Source: Gp1-AA133 sp964641665 (lineage in GTDB: Bacteria; Acidobacteriota; Terriglobia; Terriglobales; Acidobacteriaceae). Taken from it: a stretch of 64,000 bases of DNA. A program made the translations under genes and the position numbers. Position 1 is the stretch's first letter. Each line of letters begins with the position of its first letter. The notes under the pieces were generated by a model, which worked only from the letters and a program-made list of their open reading frames with translations, was not told where the DNA came from and made no database searches. The stretch covers positions 62,001 to 126,000 of the forward strand of contig CAZXKO010000031.1 in NCBI GenBank assembly GCA_964641665.1, in the 5' to 3' direction. Shown in pieces: positions 34,929 through 44,461 of the stretch.

Positions 34929-36653
34929 ATGTCACCGAAAACCGTTAAGTCGCTGAGGAGCTATCGCTGGTACGGCCCCGATGATCTCCGTTCTTTCGGG
35001 CATCGTTCGCGGGCGGCCTCTATGGGATGTACGCCCGCGGATTACGCTGGCAAGCCGGTGATCGCGATCATCAACACGTGGAGCGACGCCAATCCCTGTC
35101 ACAGCCATCTTCGCGAGCGGGCAAACGATGTAAAGCGCGGCGTGTGGCAGGCGGGCGGATTCCCGATGGAAATCCCCGCGATCTCGCTTGGAGAGACTTT
35201 TCAAAAACCCAGCACAATGATGTACCGCAACCTGCTGGCGATGGAGACGGAAGAACTGCTGCGATCGTACCCCGTGGACGGGTGCGTCTTGCTGGGAGGA
35301 TGCGACAAAAATACGCCGGCGCTTCTTATGGGCGCCATCAGCATGAATGTGCCGGCGATCTTCGTGCCCGCGGGACCGATGTTGCGGGGAAACTGGCACG
35401 GGCAAGTGCTGGGGAGCGGCTCTGACGTAATGAAGTATTGGGCGGAGCGGCGGGCTGGCAATATTGACTTGCAGGCGTGGACACAGATCGAGGATGGCAT
35501 TGCACGCTCTGCGGGCACTTGTATGACCATGGGCACGGCGTCGACCATGACCAGCGCGGCGGAGGTGCTGGGGTTCTGTCTCCCAGGAGCGAGTTCGATT
35601 CCAGCGGTCGACTCGAACCATCCCAAGATGGCGAATCTTTCCGGGCGGCGCATAGTCGAAATGGTGTGGGAGGATCTGAAGCCGCGCGACTTTCTGACCG
35701 ATCGTTCTTTCGACAACGCGGTTGCGGCGGTGCTTGCGCTGGGTGGATCCACCAACGCGGTGATCCACCTGCTGGCGATTGCCGGGCGCGCGGGGATTCC
35801 GCTCTCCATCGATCGTTTCGACGAGCTTTCGAGAAAGACGCCTCTTCTGGCGAATCTGCGTCCCAGCGGCAAGTATCTGATGGAGGACTTCTACTACGCC
35901 GGCGGGCTGTCAGCACTGCTCGCCGCGCTGAAGCCGCACTTGGACTTGACGTGCCGTACCGTGACCGGAAAAACGCTGGCGGAAAATATCGCAGGCGCGG
36001 AGATCTATAACGCGGATGTTATTCGCAGCCTTAACAATCCTGTACTCGAATCGGGGGGACTGGCGATTTTACGCGGCAATCTGGCACCCGCTGGAGCCGT
36101 AATCAAACCGGCGGCCGCCGAATCGGCACTGCTAAGGCACACAGGGTCCGCTATCATTTTCGACAGTTACGACGAGATGAATGCGCGGATCGACGACCCT
36201 GCGCTCAATGTCGATGCCAACAGTGTTCTGGTGTTGCGTAACGCGGGACCGAAAGGAGCGCCCGGCATGCCGGAATGGGGCAACCTGCCGATTCCTCAAA
36301 AACTACTAAAGGCAGGAGTGCGCGACATGGTCCGCATTTCGGACGCGAGAATGAGCGGAACCAATTACGGAGCTTGTGTTCTTCATGTCGCACCCGAATC
36401 TTTCGTGGGTGGTCCACTCGCCCTGCTGAAGGAGGGAGACCTGGTCGAACTCGATGTACCCGCCCGGACGCTGAACATGCAGGTACCCGAGGAGGAGTTG
36501 GGACGCAGGCGATCAACCTGGAGACCAAGAGAAGGAATCTACCCGCGCGGGTACGGCAAGCTGTTCATGCAGCACATCAAACAGGCGAACGAAGGGTGCG
36601 ACTTTGATTTTCTGGAGGGGACCGCACTGATCCCCGAACCAGAAATTCACTGA
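34929..36653 (+). CDS. IlvD/EDD-family sugar-acid dehydratase (arabinonate/xylonate type)
   Basis: Iron-sulfur dehydratase of 574 residues converting an aldonate to its 2-keto-3-deoxy acid. The cluster-binding cysteines fall at Cys57 (DANPCHSHLRERA), Cys125 (GGCDKNTPA) and Cys198 (GTCMTMGTASTM), almost exactly the positions known for Rhizobium L-arabinonate dehydratase, a [2Fe-2S] enzyme. The active-site Ser region is RISDARMSGTNYGACVLHVAPE. These features favour the sugar-acid branch over branched-chain amino acid synthesis. It starts a plus-strand group with GH97, a TtuC-like dehydrogenase and an SDR. The true substrate (arabinonate, xylonate, fuconate or other) is open. Confidence 0.9.
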   Translation: MSPKTVKSLRSYRWYGPDDLRSFGHRSRAASMGCTPADYAGKPVIAIINTWSDANPCHSHLRERANDVKRGVWQAGGFPMEIPAISLGETFQKPSTMMYRNLLAMETEELLRSYPVDGCVLLGGCDKNTPALLMGAISMNVPAIFVPAGPMLRGNWHGQVLGSGSDVMKYWAERRAGNIDLQAWTQIEDGIARSAGTCMTMGTASTMTSAAEVLGFCLPGASSIPAVDSNHPKMANLSGRRIVEMVWEDLKPRDFLTDRSFDNAVAAVLALGGSTNAVIHLLAIAGRAGIPLSIDRFDELSRKTPLLANLRPSGKYLMEDFYYAGGLSALLAALKPHLDLTCRTVTGKTLAENIAGAEIYNADVIRSLNNPVLESGGLAILRGNLAPAGAVIKPAAAESALLRHTGSAIIFDSYDEMNARIDDPALNVDANSVLVLRNAGPKGAPGMPEWGNLPIPQKLLKAGVRDMVRISDARMSGTNYGACVLHVAPESFVGGPLALLKEGDLVELDVPARTLNMQVPEEELGRRRSTWRPREGIYPRGYGKLFMQHIKQANEGCDFDFLEGTALIPEPEIH

Positions 36654-36675
36654 GCAACTCTGAAGGGGAATTCTC

Positions 36676-38640
36676 ATGACTTATGGCGCTTTCTGGACAG
36701 TTCTGCTGTGCTCGACGTGCATGCTGTCGTTTGCGGGGGAACCGGCATCTCAATCCAGTTACACCTTGGAATCCCCCAACAAGCGAATTGAAGTCAGGGT
36801 GCACGCCACTGACCGAATCAGCTACGACGTCCTTTTCAAGGGCAAAACCCTTCTACGAGATTCCCGGATCTCGATTGACATCGATCACAACCAGCTTGGT
36901 CTGAATCCCAAGGTAGTCGGGAGCAAACAGCGCAGCGCAGATCAGGTTCTGGAGCCGATTGTCCGACAGAAATTCGCAAAGATTCACGAGAACTACAACG
37001 AACTGCGGCTGGAGTTCGAGGGCCAGTTCGCAGTCGTTTTCCGCGCCTACAATGAAGGTGCCGCTTACCGCATCGAAACGTCGTTGCCCCAACAAGAGGT
37101 GCATGTCTACAGCGAAGAAGCCGCCTTCAACTTCGCTGGGGATGACACCGTGTTCTACCCGCAGGAGGAGAGCTTCTTCTCGCACAACGAAAGGAAATAC
37201 CTTCCCCAGCCGATGAGCCAGATTGCTGCTGCGTCCATCGCGTCTCTCCCGGCGGTGGTGGACGCGGGGGATGGCGTGAAAGTTGCGATCGCGGAATCGG
37301 ACCTGGAGGAATATCCCGGCCTGTGGTTGCGCGGCACGAGTGGCAACGGGCTTTCCGCCACGTTTCCCCCGTATCCCCTGAAGGAACAACTGGAGAGAGA
37401 TCGAGACTTCAAGGTGGTGGAAAGCGCGGACTACATCGCCGTCACCAACGGCACGCGCACCTTTCCCTGGCGGGTGCTGGGCATTGCGGAAAGAGATGGA
37501 GACCTGCTCACAAACCAGTTGGTCTGGCTGCTGGAGAAGCCTTCCCAAGTGAAGGACACTTCGTGGATCAAGCCCGGCAAGGTGGCGTGGGACTGGTGGA
37601 ACGCAAATAATGTCTACGGTGTTGACTTCAAGTCGGGAGTGAACACCGAGACCTATAAGTACTACATCGACTTCGCCGCGAAGTACGGGATCCCCTACAT
37701 CATCCTGGACGAAGGCTGGTACAAACTTGGCAACGTGCTCGAAGTCGTGCCCGAAATCAACATGGAGGAATTGAGCGCGTATGCCAAGCAGAAAAACGTT
37801 GGAATCGTTCTTTGGGTTGTGTGGAAGACGCTCGACGATCAATTGGAACCGGCGCTGGATCAGTTTGCTAAGTGGGGCGTGAAGGGGATCAAAGTGGACT
37901 TCATGCAGCGGAGCGATCAGTTGCTCATCGACTACTATCACAAGGTCAGCCGCGAAACTGCGAAGCGGAGGATGCTGGTCGATTTCCACGGCGATCAGAA
38001 GCCCGCCGCAATGACGCGGACCTGGCCCAACCTCATTAGCACCGAGGGAGTCCGCGGCCTGGAGTGGAGCAAATGGAGCGCGGAGACCGATCCTCCACAC
38101 ACGGTCACGCTTCCGTTCACCCGGATGTTCCTCGGCCCAATGGACTTCACACCGGGCGCCATGCTCAATGCACAGAAAGATAGTTTCCGGCCGATTCACG
38201 ACCGGCCCATGAGCCTGGGCACCCGCTGTCACCAACTCGCGATGTACGTGGTTTACGAAAGCCCGTTGCAGATGCTCTCGGACAGTCCCTCGAATTATCT
38301 GCGTGAACCGCAAATAATGGAGTTTCTGGCTCCTGTGCCCAGCGAATGGGACGATACGAAAGTGCTCGATGGCCGCATCGGAGAGTATGTTGTGGTAGCT
38401 CGACGAAACGGCCGCGACTGGTACGTCGGGGTGATGACGAACTGGACGGCACGGGAGCTCGATATCGATCTCTCGTTTCTATCCGATGGCAACTTTTCCA
38501 TGGAGGCGTACCAGGACGGGGTCAACGCGGACCGCTACGGCAGCGACTACCGACAGGTGAAGAGCCAGGTAACCAAGAACACAAAACTTAAACTTAAGCT
38601 GGCGCCTGGTGGGGGCTGGGCAGCAAGGATTCATCCGTAA
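36676..38640 (+). CDS. GH97 glycoside hydrolase, retaining (alpha-galactosidase-like) subgroup
   Basis: Secreted enzyme of 654 residues with a signal peptide (ending near FAGEP). It has the GH97 N-terminal beta-supersandwich (NEGAAYRIETSLP), the barrel (VAWDWWNANNVYG, YIILDEGWYK) and a C-terminal beta-sheet domain. Asp408 in GIKVDFMQR occupies the nucleophile site of the retaining GH97 branch, whose characterised member is an alpha-galactosidase, and the inverting SusB-type His-His-Glu-Thr motif is absent. Glu457 in ISTEGVRGLEW is the candidate acid/base. It lies 22 nt behind the dehydratase, so it shares the operon. Galactose specificity is inferred from the active site and the GH27 gene nearby. 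Confidence 0.88.
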   Translation: MTYGAFWTVLLCSTCMLSFAGEPASQSSYTLESPNKRIEVRVHATDRISYDVLFKGKTLLRDSRISIDIDHNQLGLNPKVVGSKQRSADQVLEPIVRQKFAKIHENYNELRLEFEGQFAVVFRAYNEGAAYRIETSLPQQEVHVYSEEAAFNFAGDDTVFYPQEESFFSHNERKYLPQPMSQIAAASIASLPAVVDAGDGVKVAIAESDLEEYPGLWLRGTSGNGLSATFPPYPLKEQLERDRDFKVVESADYIAVTNGTRTFPWRVLGIAERDGDLLTNQLVWLLEKPSQVKDTSWIKPGKVAWDWWNANNVYGVDFKSGVNTETYKYYIDFAAKYGIPYIILDEGWYKLGNVLEVVPEINMEELSAYAKQKNVGIVLWVVWKTLDDQLEPALDQFAKWGVKGIKVDFMQRSDQLLIDYYHKVSRETAKRRMLVDFHGDQKPAAMTRTWPNLISTEGVRGLEWSKWSAETDPPHTVTLPFTRMFLGPMDFTPGAMLNAQKDSFRPIHDRPMSLGTRCHQLAMYVVYESPLQMLSDSPSNYLREPQIMEFLAPVPSEWDDTKVLDGRIGEYVVVARRNGRDWYVGVMTNWTARELDIDLSFLSDGNFSMEAYQDGVNADRYGSDYRQVKSQVTKNTKLKLKLAPGGGWAARIHP

Positions 38641-38684
38641 ACTCGATCGAGCAAACGAATATAGCTTCGCGTTCAATACCTTTC

Positions 38685-39755
38685 ATGGAAACTTTCAAGA
38701 TCGCAGTCATACCCGGGGACGGGATCGGCAAAGAAGTAGTCCCTGAGGGAATTCGAGTCCTCGAAGCCGCTGGCAAGCACTTCGGGTTTCGATTCGAGTG
38801 GCAGGAATTCGACTGGAGTTGCGAAACCTACGCCCGAACCGGACATATGATGCCGTCCAATGGTCTTCAGCAACTTCGGCCGTTCGACGCGATTTTTCTG
38901 GGAGCCGTGGGGCATCCCAGCGTACCTGACCATGTTTCGCTCTGGGGATTGCTGATCCCCATCCGCCGAGGCTTCCGTCAGTACATCAACCTGCGTCCGG
39001 TGGTGCTTTTCGAAGGAATCGAGAGTCCCTTGAAAAAGCCGGGCGACGTGGATTTCTCCATCGTGCGGGAAAACAACGAAGGCGAATACTCCAAGATCGG
39101 TGGCCGTCTCTACGAAGGGACGGACGAAGAAATGGCCATTCAGGAAACAATTTTTACGCGGCGTGGCGTACATCGTGTACTGCGCTTCGCGTTTGAACTC
39201 GCCCGGACGAGAAAGAAGCATCTCACTTCTGCGACCAAGTCGAACGGCATCATTCACACCATGCCCTTCTGGGATGAATGCTTCCGGGAGGTTGCGGCAC
39301 AGTATCCCGACATTCGCACCGATCAATACCACATCGACATTCTCACGGCACATTTCGTACGGCATCCGGACTGGTTCGACGTGGTCGTGGGTTCGAATCT
39401 GTTTGGGGACATTCTCTCGGACCTCGGGCCTGCAGTGGTCGGGTCGATCGGGATTGCTCCCTCTGCAAATTTGAATCCGGAACGAGAGTTCCCCTCGATG
39501 TTCGAGCCAGTGCACGGTTCTGCGCCCGACATTGCCGGCAAGAGCATTGCGAATCCGATCGGACAGATCTGGTCGGGTGCCATGATGCTGCGCCATCTGG
39601 GCAAGTTAGCCGCCGCAAATGCGGTTGAGCACGCGATACGTGAAGTCCTGGCGAATTCCCAGGTTCGCACGCCAGACATTGGTGGCACGTCGACGACGAG
39701 GGCCATGGGAGAAGCGATCGCTTTCTGCGTTAGCAACAAGAAGGGATCTTCGTAG
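38685..39755 (+). CDS. Tartrate/D-malate dehydrogenase-like (isopropylmalate dehydrogenase family)
   Basis: Beta-decarboxylating dehydrogenase of 356 residues using NAD and a divalent metal. Characteristic segments are IAVIPGDGIGKEVVPEGI, VRENNEGEYSKIGGR, SATKSNGI, the metal-binding GSNLFGDILSDLGPAVVGSIG and FEPVHGSAPDIAGK. The ENNEGEYS form is typical of tartrate (TtuC) and D-malate dehydrogenases rather than LeuB. It is the third gene of the group that starts with the IlvD/EDD dehydratase, 44 nt after GH97, so its role is probably in sugar-acid or tartrate catabolism and not in leucine synthesis. Confidence 0.88.
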   Translation: METFKIAVIPGDGIGKEVVPEGIRVLEAAGKHFGFRFEWQEFDWSCETYARTGHMMPSNGLQQLRPFDAIFLGAVGHPSVPDHVSLWGLLIPIRRGFRQYINLRPVVLFEGIESPLKKPGDVDFSIVRENNEGEYSKIGGRLYEGTDEEMAIQETIFTRRGVHRVLRFAFELARTRKKHLTSATKSNGIIHTMPFWDECFREVAAQYPDIRTDQYHIDILTAHFVRHPDWFDVVVGSNLFGDILSDLGPAVVGSIGIAPSANLNPEREFPSMFEPVHGSAPDIAGKSIANPIGQIWSGAMMLRHLGKLAAANAVEHAIREVLANSQVRTPDIGGTSTTRAMGEAIAFCVSNKKGSS

Positions 39756-39799
39756 AGTCGGTTCGCCTTTGAAAGAACACTTCTTGGAGGACTTGTGGC

Positions 39800-40576
39800 A
39801 TGGGTCACCCTCTTCTTGAACTAAAAGACAAAACCGCAGTGGTGATCGGCGGAACCAGCGGCATTGGATTGGCTCTGACGAAGGGACTGGCGCAAGCGGG
39901 TGCAAACGTGGTTCCGACGGGCCGCCGCGCGGAACAGGTGCACGCGGCCGCCGCGGCTGTGAAGGAACTGGGACGCTGCTCCCTCACACTCACCTGCGAT
40001 GTGACTGACAACGCGAGCCTGGAACAACTGCTGCAAACCGTCTGCGCCGAATTCGGCAGCGTCGAGATCCTCGTTAATTGCGCCGGTCACACCAAGAGGA
40101 TGCCCACGCTCCAAGTCCCCGAGGCAGACTGGGACGGGATCATGGAAACCAATTTGAACGGCACCATGCGAGCTTGCCGCGTGTTTGGCCGGCATATGAT
40201 CGAAAGAAAGTATGGCCGCATCATTAATATCGGCTCTCTTTCATCGTTTGTTGGGCTTTACGAGGTTGCCGCTTACTGCGCCAGCAAAGGCGCGGTCGCA
40301 TCCTTTACCAAGGCTCTGGCCGTGGAATGGGCGAAGTTCGGCGTATGCGTGAACGCGCTGGTACCGGGCGTTTTGCGCACGAACTTGAATGCCGCAATGC
40401 TTGACGGAACCGATCGCGGGCGGGAATTTCTGATGCGTACTCCTATGGGGCGGTTCGGAAAATTGGATGAACTGGCGGGCGCGACCGTGTTCCTGGCCTC
40501 GGATGCCGCCAGTTTTGTCACCGGGCATTTGCTAGTAGTCGATGGCGGAATCATGGCCAGCGGCGTCAACCAGTGA
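39800..40576 (+). CDS. Short-chain dehydrogenase, gluconate/ketogluconate type
   Basis: SDR oxidoreductase of 258 residues with all standard residues: VIGGTSGIGLALTKGLAQAG, NCAG, GRIINIGSLSS and the catalytic AAYCASKGA (Tyr-x3-Lys). The C-terminal VTGHLLVVDGGIMASG is the usual end. GGAGG lies 12 nt upstream of the ATG. It is the last gene of the dehydratase-GH97-TtuC group and ends 13 nt from the convergent aldolase gene. It probably acts on a sugar acid or keto-sugar acid; the substrate is not determinable. Confidence 0.88.
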   Translation: MGHPLLELKDKTAVVIGGTSGIGLALTKGLAQAGANVVPTGRRAEQVHAAAAAVKELGRCSLTLTCDVTDNASLEQLLQTVCAEFGSVEILVNCAGHTKRMPTLQVPEADWDGIMETNLNGTMRACRVFGRHMIERKYGRIINIGSLSSFVGLYEVAAYCASKGAVASFTKALAVEWAKFGVCVNALVPGVLRTNLNAAMLDGTDRGREFLMRTPMGRFGKLDELAGATVFLASDAASFVTGHLLVVDGGIMASGVNQ

Positions 40577-40589
40577 CTAGCTGGCAGTT

Positions 40590-41276
40590 CTAGCGCACGG
40601 CGACCGCAGGAAGGTGTGATGCTGCCATGCGTGCTCGCGCTTCCTTGACGATTGCGAGAAACTTGCGCGCATTTTCGACAATCACCTCGGGCTTCCGTGA
40701 CTTCAGAGCGTCGCTCTGAACAAGTTCTCCACCGATGCCCAAGGCGGCGGATCCGGCCTCGATGAACTCGGCCGCTGTGTTCAGGTTGACACCGCCGGTC
40801 GGCACCAGCGGAATCTGCGGAAGGGGACCCTTCAGGGCTTTGATATATTTCGCCCCTCCCACCTGGCCGCAGGGGAAGACCTTCACGAAGTCGGCACCGG
40901 CATTCCAGGCCGTGATGACCTCGGTCGGCGTGAGCGCCCCGGCCATGATCAACTTCCCTTCCCGCACGGCAAACTCCACCGTCGGCACGTTCAATCCGGG
41001 ACTGACCAGAAATTCCGCGCCGGCGTCCAAGCAGCGGCGCGCAGTCTCCACGTCGAGCACCGTGCCGGCTCCGACCAGAATGTCCGAAAGAGCGCTCTTG
41101 CGCAGTTCGCGTATGACATCTATAGCGCCGGGGACAGTCATAGTGATCTCTACTATGGGAATCCCGCCATCGCACACTGCCTGAGTCGCCAGCAGAGCCT
41201 CGGCTGGCGACGATGCCCGGACAACGGGCACGACTCCGATTTCGACGATTTTGTCTCGAACTTGCTGCTTATCCAT
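40590..41276 (-). CDS. eda: 2-dehydro-3-deoxy-phosphogluconate (KDPG) aldolase
   Basis: Class I aldolase of 228 residues that splits KDPG into pyruvate and glyceraldehyde-3-phosphate. The Schiff-base lysine lies in GADFVKVFPCGQVGG, with VVPVVRASSPAEAL at the N-terminus, SPGLNVPTVEFA and LVPTGGVNLNTAAEF for phosphate binding. ATG 41276 is used because AAGGA precedes it and similarity starts there; the frame is open to 41303. It lies 28 nt behind the KDG kinase gene on the same strand, forming the classic kinase-aldolase pair for uronate or aldonate breakdown. Confidence 0.92.
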   Translation of the reverse strand: MDKQQVRDKIVEIGVVPVVRASSPAEALLATQAVCDGGIPIVEITMTVPGAIDVIRELRKSALSDILVGAGTVLDVETARRCLDAGAEFLVSPGLNVPTVEFAVREGKLIMAGALTPTEVITAWNAGADFVKVFPCGQVGGAKYIKALKGPLPQIPLVPTGGVNLNTAAEFIEAGSAALGIGGELVQSDALKSRKPEVIVENARKFLAIVKEARARMAASHLPAVAVR

Positions 41277-41304
41277 TGATCGTTCCTTGCCCTGGTACAA
41301 CAAC

Positions 41305-42399
41305 TCAGCGAGCGATGCGCGCTCCGCCGCCTTCCATCACGCGCACCACTTCCTGCAAGGTCACCATACTGGTATCGCCAGGGGTGGTCATGGCCAGCGC
41401 GCCGTGCGCGGCGCCACATTCCACCGCCCATTGTGGGTCCTTGCCCGACAGAAAACCGTAGATGAGGCCGGAGGCAAACGAATCGCCGCCTCCAACCCGG
41501 TCAAAGATCTCCAGGTCTTCCCTTTCGCGGGCCTGGTAGAAGCTTCCGTCGCAATAGCAGATTGCGCTCCAATCGTTGCGAGTGGCGGTCTTTGCCTTTC
41601 GCAACGTCGTTGCGACGACCTGGAATGGGTAGTCTTTCACCACCTTCGCGATCATTTGCCTGAAGCCATCGACTTCGAAGGTAGACAGGCTCTCATCCAT
41701 GCCGGAAACTTCGTAGCCGAGGGCCGCCGAGAAATCTTCTTCGTTCCCCAGCATGACGTTCACGAAGGGTGCGATGCGGCGGTTGACTTCCTGCGCGCGT
41801 TTCTTGCCACCGATCGACTTCCACAACGATGGACGGTAGTTAAGGTCGTAGGAAACGATTGTGCCGTGCCGCTTGGCTGCTTGCATGGCTTCGAGGGCGA
41901 CCTCGGGGCTTGTCTCGGAAAGAGCGCAGTAGATGCCCCCGGTGTGCAACCAACGTGCGCCCTGCTTTGCAAAGATTTCGTCCCAATTGAAGTCTCCCCG
42001 CTTGAGTTGCGAGACGGCCGTGTGGCCACGATCATAAGACCCAAGTGCGGCCCGAACGCCAAACCCTCGCTCCGTAAAATTGAGGCCGTTGCGCACCGTG
42101 CGACCGACACCGTCGTGGGCAACCCAGCGGACGAGCGACTGGTCTACGCCCCCTTGGTAGAGAAGATCCTGTAATAGTCGACCGGCGGGGTCATCCGCGA
42201 ACGCAGTGACAATCGCTGTGTCGAGACCGAAGCACCGTTTCAATCCGCGGGCAACGTTGTACTCTCCACCACCCTCGCACACGTCAAAGCTGCGGGTGGT
42301 CGCGATACGCCCGCCGCCGGGGTCGAGTCGCAGCATGACCTCTCCGAGGCTGATCAAGTCCCAGCGGCATTCTTTCTTGGGTCGAATGGTTAATCCCAT
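41305..42399 (-). CDS. kdgK: 2-dehydro-3-deoxygluconokinase (PfkB family)
   Basis: Sugar kinase of 364 residues expected to phosphorylate KDG to KDPG. The PfkB N-terminal motif is SLGEVMLRLDPG with GGGEYNVARGL, and the C-terminal ATP/catalytic motif is FDRVGGGDSFASGLIYGFLSG, where the Asp is the base. The length is slightly above the usual 310-340 because of an insert near residues 170-230. The KDG substrate is assigned from the YNVARGLKRCFG-type substrate region plus the adjacent aldolase. It is divergent from altronate dehydratase across a 333-nt gap, so both arms of the uronate pathway may share control. Confidence 0.9.
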   Translation of the reverse strand: MGLTIRPKKECRWDLISLGEVMLRLDPGGGRIATTRSFDVCEGGGEYNVARGLKRCFGLDTAIVTAFADDPAGRLLQDLLYQGGVDQSLVRWVAHDGVGRTVRNGLNFTERGFGVRAALGSYDRGHTAVSQLKRGDFNWDEIFAKQGARWLHTGGIYCALSETSPEVALEAMQAAKRHGTIVSYDLNYRPSLWKSIGGKKRAQEVNRRIAPFVNVMLGNEEDFSAALGYEVSGMDESLSTFEVDGFRQMIAKVVKDYPFQVVATTLRKAKTATRNDWSAICYCDGSFYQAREREDLEIFDRVGGGDSFASGLIYGFLSGKDPQWAVECGAAHGALAMTTPGDTSMVTLQEVVRVMEGGGARIAR

Positions 42400-42732
42400 G
42401 CGTTCACCTTACCGGGCATTGCGACAGTCATCAACTCTCCGCGCCCCACCGAAGATGGAATTGAATAAGGCCGCTCAAACCGAATCCGTGCGGACTCGGT
42501 TGAGAACTCAGCTATGGAACCTTGGAAATCGCTACAGAAAGCTTGCAGCTTAAGAAGCGTGTCGTCCGTGTGTCAAACAACAAAAAACTAAAGACGACCT
42601 TCAGCCAAGCTCAAAGGTTTTTGTCTTGAATTTGCCTTCTGCGATTGTTATACCGCAGTACCGGGGGTAGAGACGGGAGTCGCCCCGCCGCACCCGCAAA
42701 ACGAGTATAAGACTTGTGTGGATAAAACTGTG
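42400..42732. promoter_or_regulatory. Divergent control region between KDG kinase and altronate dehydratase
   Basis: About 330 bases without a gene. The plus-strand promoter candidate listed separately is the only recognisable element; no clear palindromic operator was seen. Confidence 0.4.
42626..42654 (+). promoter_or_regulatory. Candidate sigma-70-type promoter for the altronate dehydratase group
   Basis: TTGAAT (42626-42631), an exact 17-nt spacer and TATACC (42649-42654), about 80 nt before the gene start. Each hexamer matches consensus at four positions or better, and the spacing is ideal. Confidence 0.45.
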
Positions 42733-44382
42733 ATGCAACGTTCCGTTTTGCAGCTGCACCCCGGCGACAACGTCCTGATCGCGCTACGAGATCTACGCAA
42801 GGGCGAGCACATCGACGCGCCTCAGCATTCTCTTGTTCTGACCTCGGACGTTCCTGCCAAACACAAGTTCGCAGCGGAGGAACTGTCTCCCAACTCCGAT
42901 GTGTTCATGTATGGAGTTCTGGTTGGAAAGGCTACGCAGGCGATCCCCAAGGGATCGGTGCTGACGACTCGCAACCTTCGGCACGATGCACTGCCGTTTC
43001 GAGAAAAGTCCGCGGAATATGCCTGGACTGGACCGGATGTGTCGCGGTGGCGGAGCCGAACCTTTCTCGGGTACCACCGTTCCGACGGGCAAGTGGGCAC
43101 CCGAAACTACTGGCTCGTGGTCCCGCTGGTGTTCTGTGAGAACCGGAACATCGAAGTTCTGAAACAGGCGTTCGAAGAGGAACTCGGCTTTGCTCCGCCG
43201 AAGATCTACCGGCAGCAGCTCGCGGAGTTGGTGAGGCTGTACGAAGAAGGACGACTCGACAAGATCGAGGGGCGACAAGCGGAGCTAGGTTCGAGTCGGC
43301 AGGAGAGGCCCCGGATTTTCAAGAACGTCGATGGCATCAAGTTTCTAATGCATCAAGCCGGCTGTGGTGGCACTCGGGAAGACGCCAGCAATCTCTGCGG
43401 CCTGATTGCGGGCTATCTCCACCATCCGAACGTAGCCGGTGCAACTGTCTTGAGTCTCGGCTGCCAGCACTCGCAGGCGGCCATGCTGCACGAACAGATC
43501 GCGCGACGCGATCGTAACTTCAGCAAACCTCTGTTGGTGTTCGATCAGCAACAAACCGGCTCGGAGTTCACCATGCTGTCGGAAGCGGTCCGCGCGACGT
43601 TTCTGGGCGTAGTGGAAGCGGATAAGAACACGCGCGCTCCGGCGCCACTTTCCCGGCTCTGCGTGGGTCTGAAATGCGGGGGGTCGGACGGGTTTTCGGG
43701 AATTTCGGCGAATCCCGCCATCGGGCACGTGTCTGACATGATCGCAGCGCTTGGAGGCAGGACCATTCTCTCCGAGTTTCCCGAGTTGTGCGGGGTTGAA
43801 CAATCGCTGATCGACCGCAGCAGCCGGAAAGAGGTCGGTGACCGGTTTATCGAGCTCATGCGTGACTATGCCGCGCGCGCAAAGGCGGTCCACGCCGGCT
43901 TCGAAATGAATCCTTCGTTTGGCAACATCAAGGATGGCTTGCTGACTGACGCGATGAAATCGGCTGGCGCAGCCCGAAAGGGCGGGTCTTCTCCGGTGAC
44001 CGCGGTACTCGACTATCCCGAATACTCGTCAGAAGCGGGACTCAATCTTTTGTGCACGCCAGGCAACGATGTCGAATGTGTGACGGCACAAGTGGCCGCC
44101 GGATCGAACATTGTTCTCTTCACCACGGGACTCGGTACGCCAACCGGCAACCCCGTAGCGCCAGTGGTCAAAATCTCCACGAATACAGAACTCGCGCGAC
44201 GTATGGCGGACATCATCGACGTCGACGCTGGGCCGATCATCTCGAGGGAAGCGACGATCGAGCAAACGGGCGAGGCGATTCTCGAAGCTGCTGTCCGAGT
44301 TGCAAGCGGCGAGACGCGGACGAAATCGGAATTGCTGGGCCAGGATGATTTCATCCCGTGGAAACGGGGAGTGTCCCTGTGA
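42733..44382 (+). CDS. uxaA: Altronate dehydratase, UxaA family
   Basis: Enzyme of about 549 residues that dehydrates D-altronate to 2-keto-3-deoxygluconate in galacturonate catabolism. The N-terminal SAF-like domain (LQLHPGDNVLIALRDLRKGEHI) and the long UxaA/GarD domain (YHRSDGQVGTRNYWLVVPLVFCENRN, HQAGCGGTREDASNLCGLIAGYLHHPNV, GLKCGGSDGFSGISANPAIG) are both present, so the protein is full length. ATG 42733 matches the usual family N-terminus. A GTG at 42718 would add five residues and cannot be excluded. Its product feeds the KDG kinase and KDPG aldolase encoded divergently. Confidence 0.9.
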   Translation: MQRSVLQLHPGDNVLIALRDLRKGEHIDAPQHSLVLTSDVPAKHKFAAEELSPNSDVFMYGVLVGKATQAIPKGSVLTTRNLRHDALPFREKSAEYAWTGPDVSRWRSRTFLGYHRSDGQVGTRNYWLVVPLVFCENRNIEVLKQAFEEELGFAPPKIYRQQLAELVRLYEEGRLDKIEGRQAELGSSRQERPRIFKNVDGIKFLMHQAGCGGTREDASNLCGLIAGYLHHPNVAGATVLSLGCQHSQAAMLHEQIARRDRNFSKPLLVFDQQQTGSEFTMLSEAVRATFLGVVEADKNTRAPAPLSRLCVGLKCGGSDGFSGISANPAIGHVSDMIAALGGRTILSEFPELCGVEQSLIDRSSRKEVGDRFIELMRDYAARAKAVHAGFEMNPSFGNIKDGLLTDAMKSAGAARKGGSSPVTAVLDYPEYSSEAGLNLLCTPGNDVECVTAQVAAGSNIVLFTTGLGTPTGNPVAPVVKISTNTELARRMADIIDVDAGPIISREATIEQTGEAILEAAVRVASGETRTKSELLGQDDFIPWKRGVSL

Positions 44383-44461
44383 AGGCTAGTGCTATCGTTT
44401 CCTCGGGCGCGTCCCCGTCGTTTCGCCGGCAATCTGCAGAAAGGATCTTAGGGAGGGTGCG

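Noticed and set aside
36853..38313. A 486-codon minus-strand open frame
   Set aside because: Antisense to the GH97 gene, whose catalytic motifs are clear; the minus reading is rich in His/Val/Arg without a domain.
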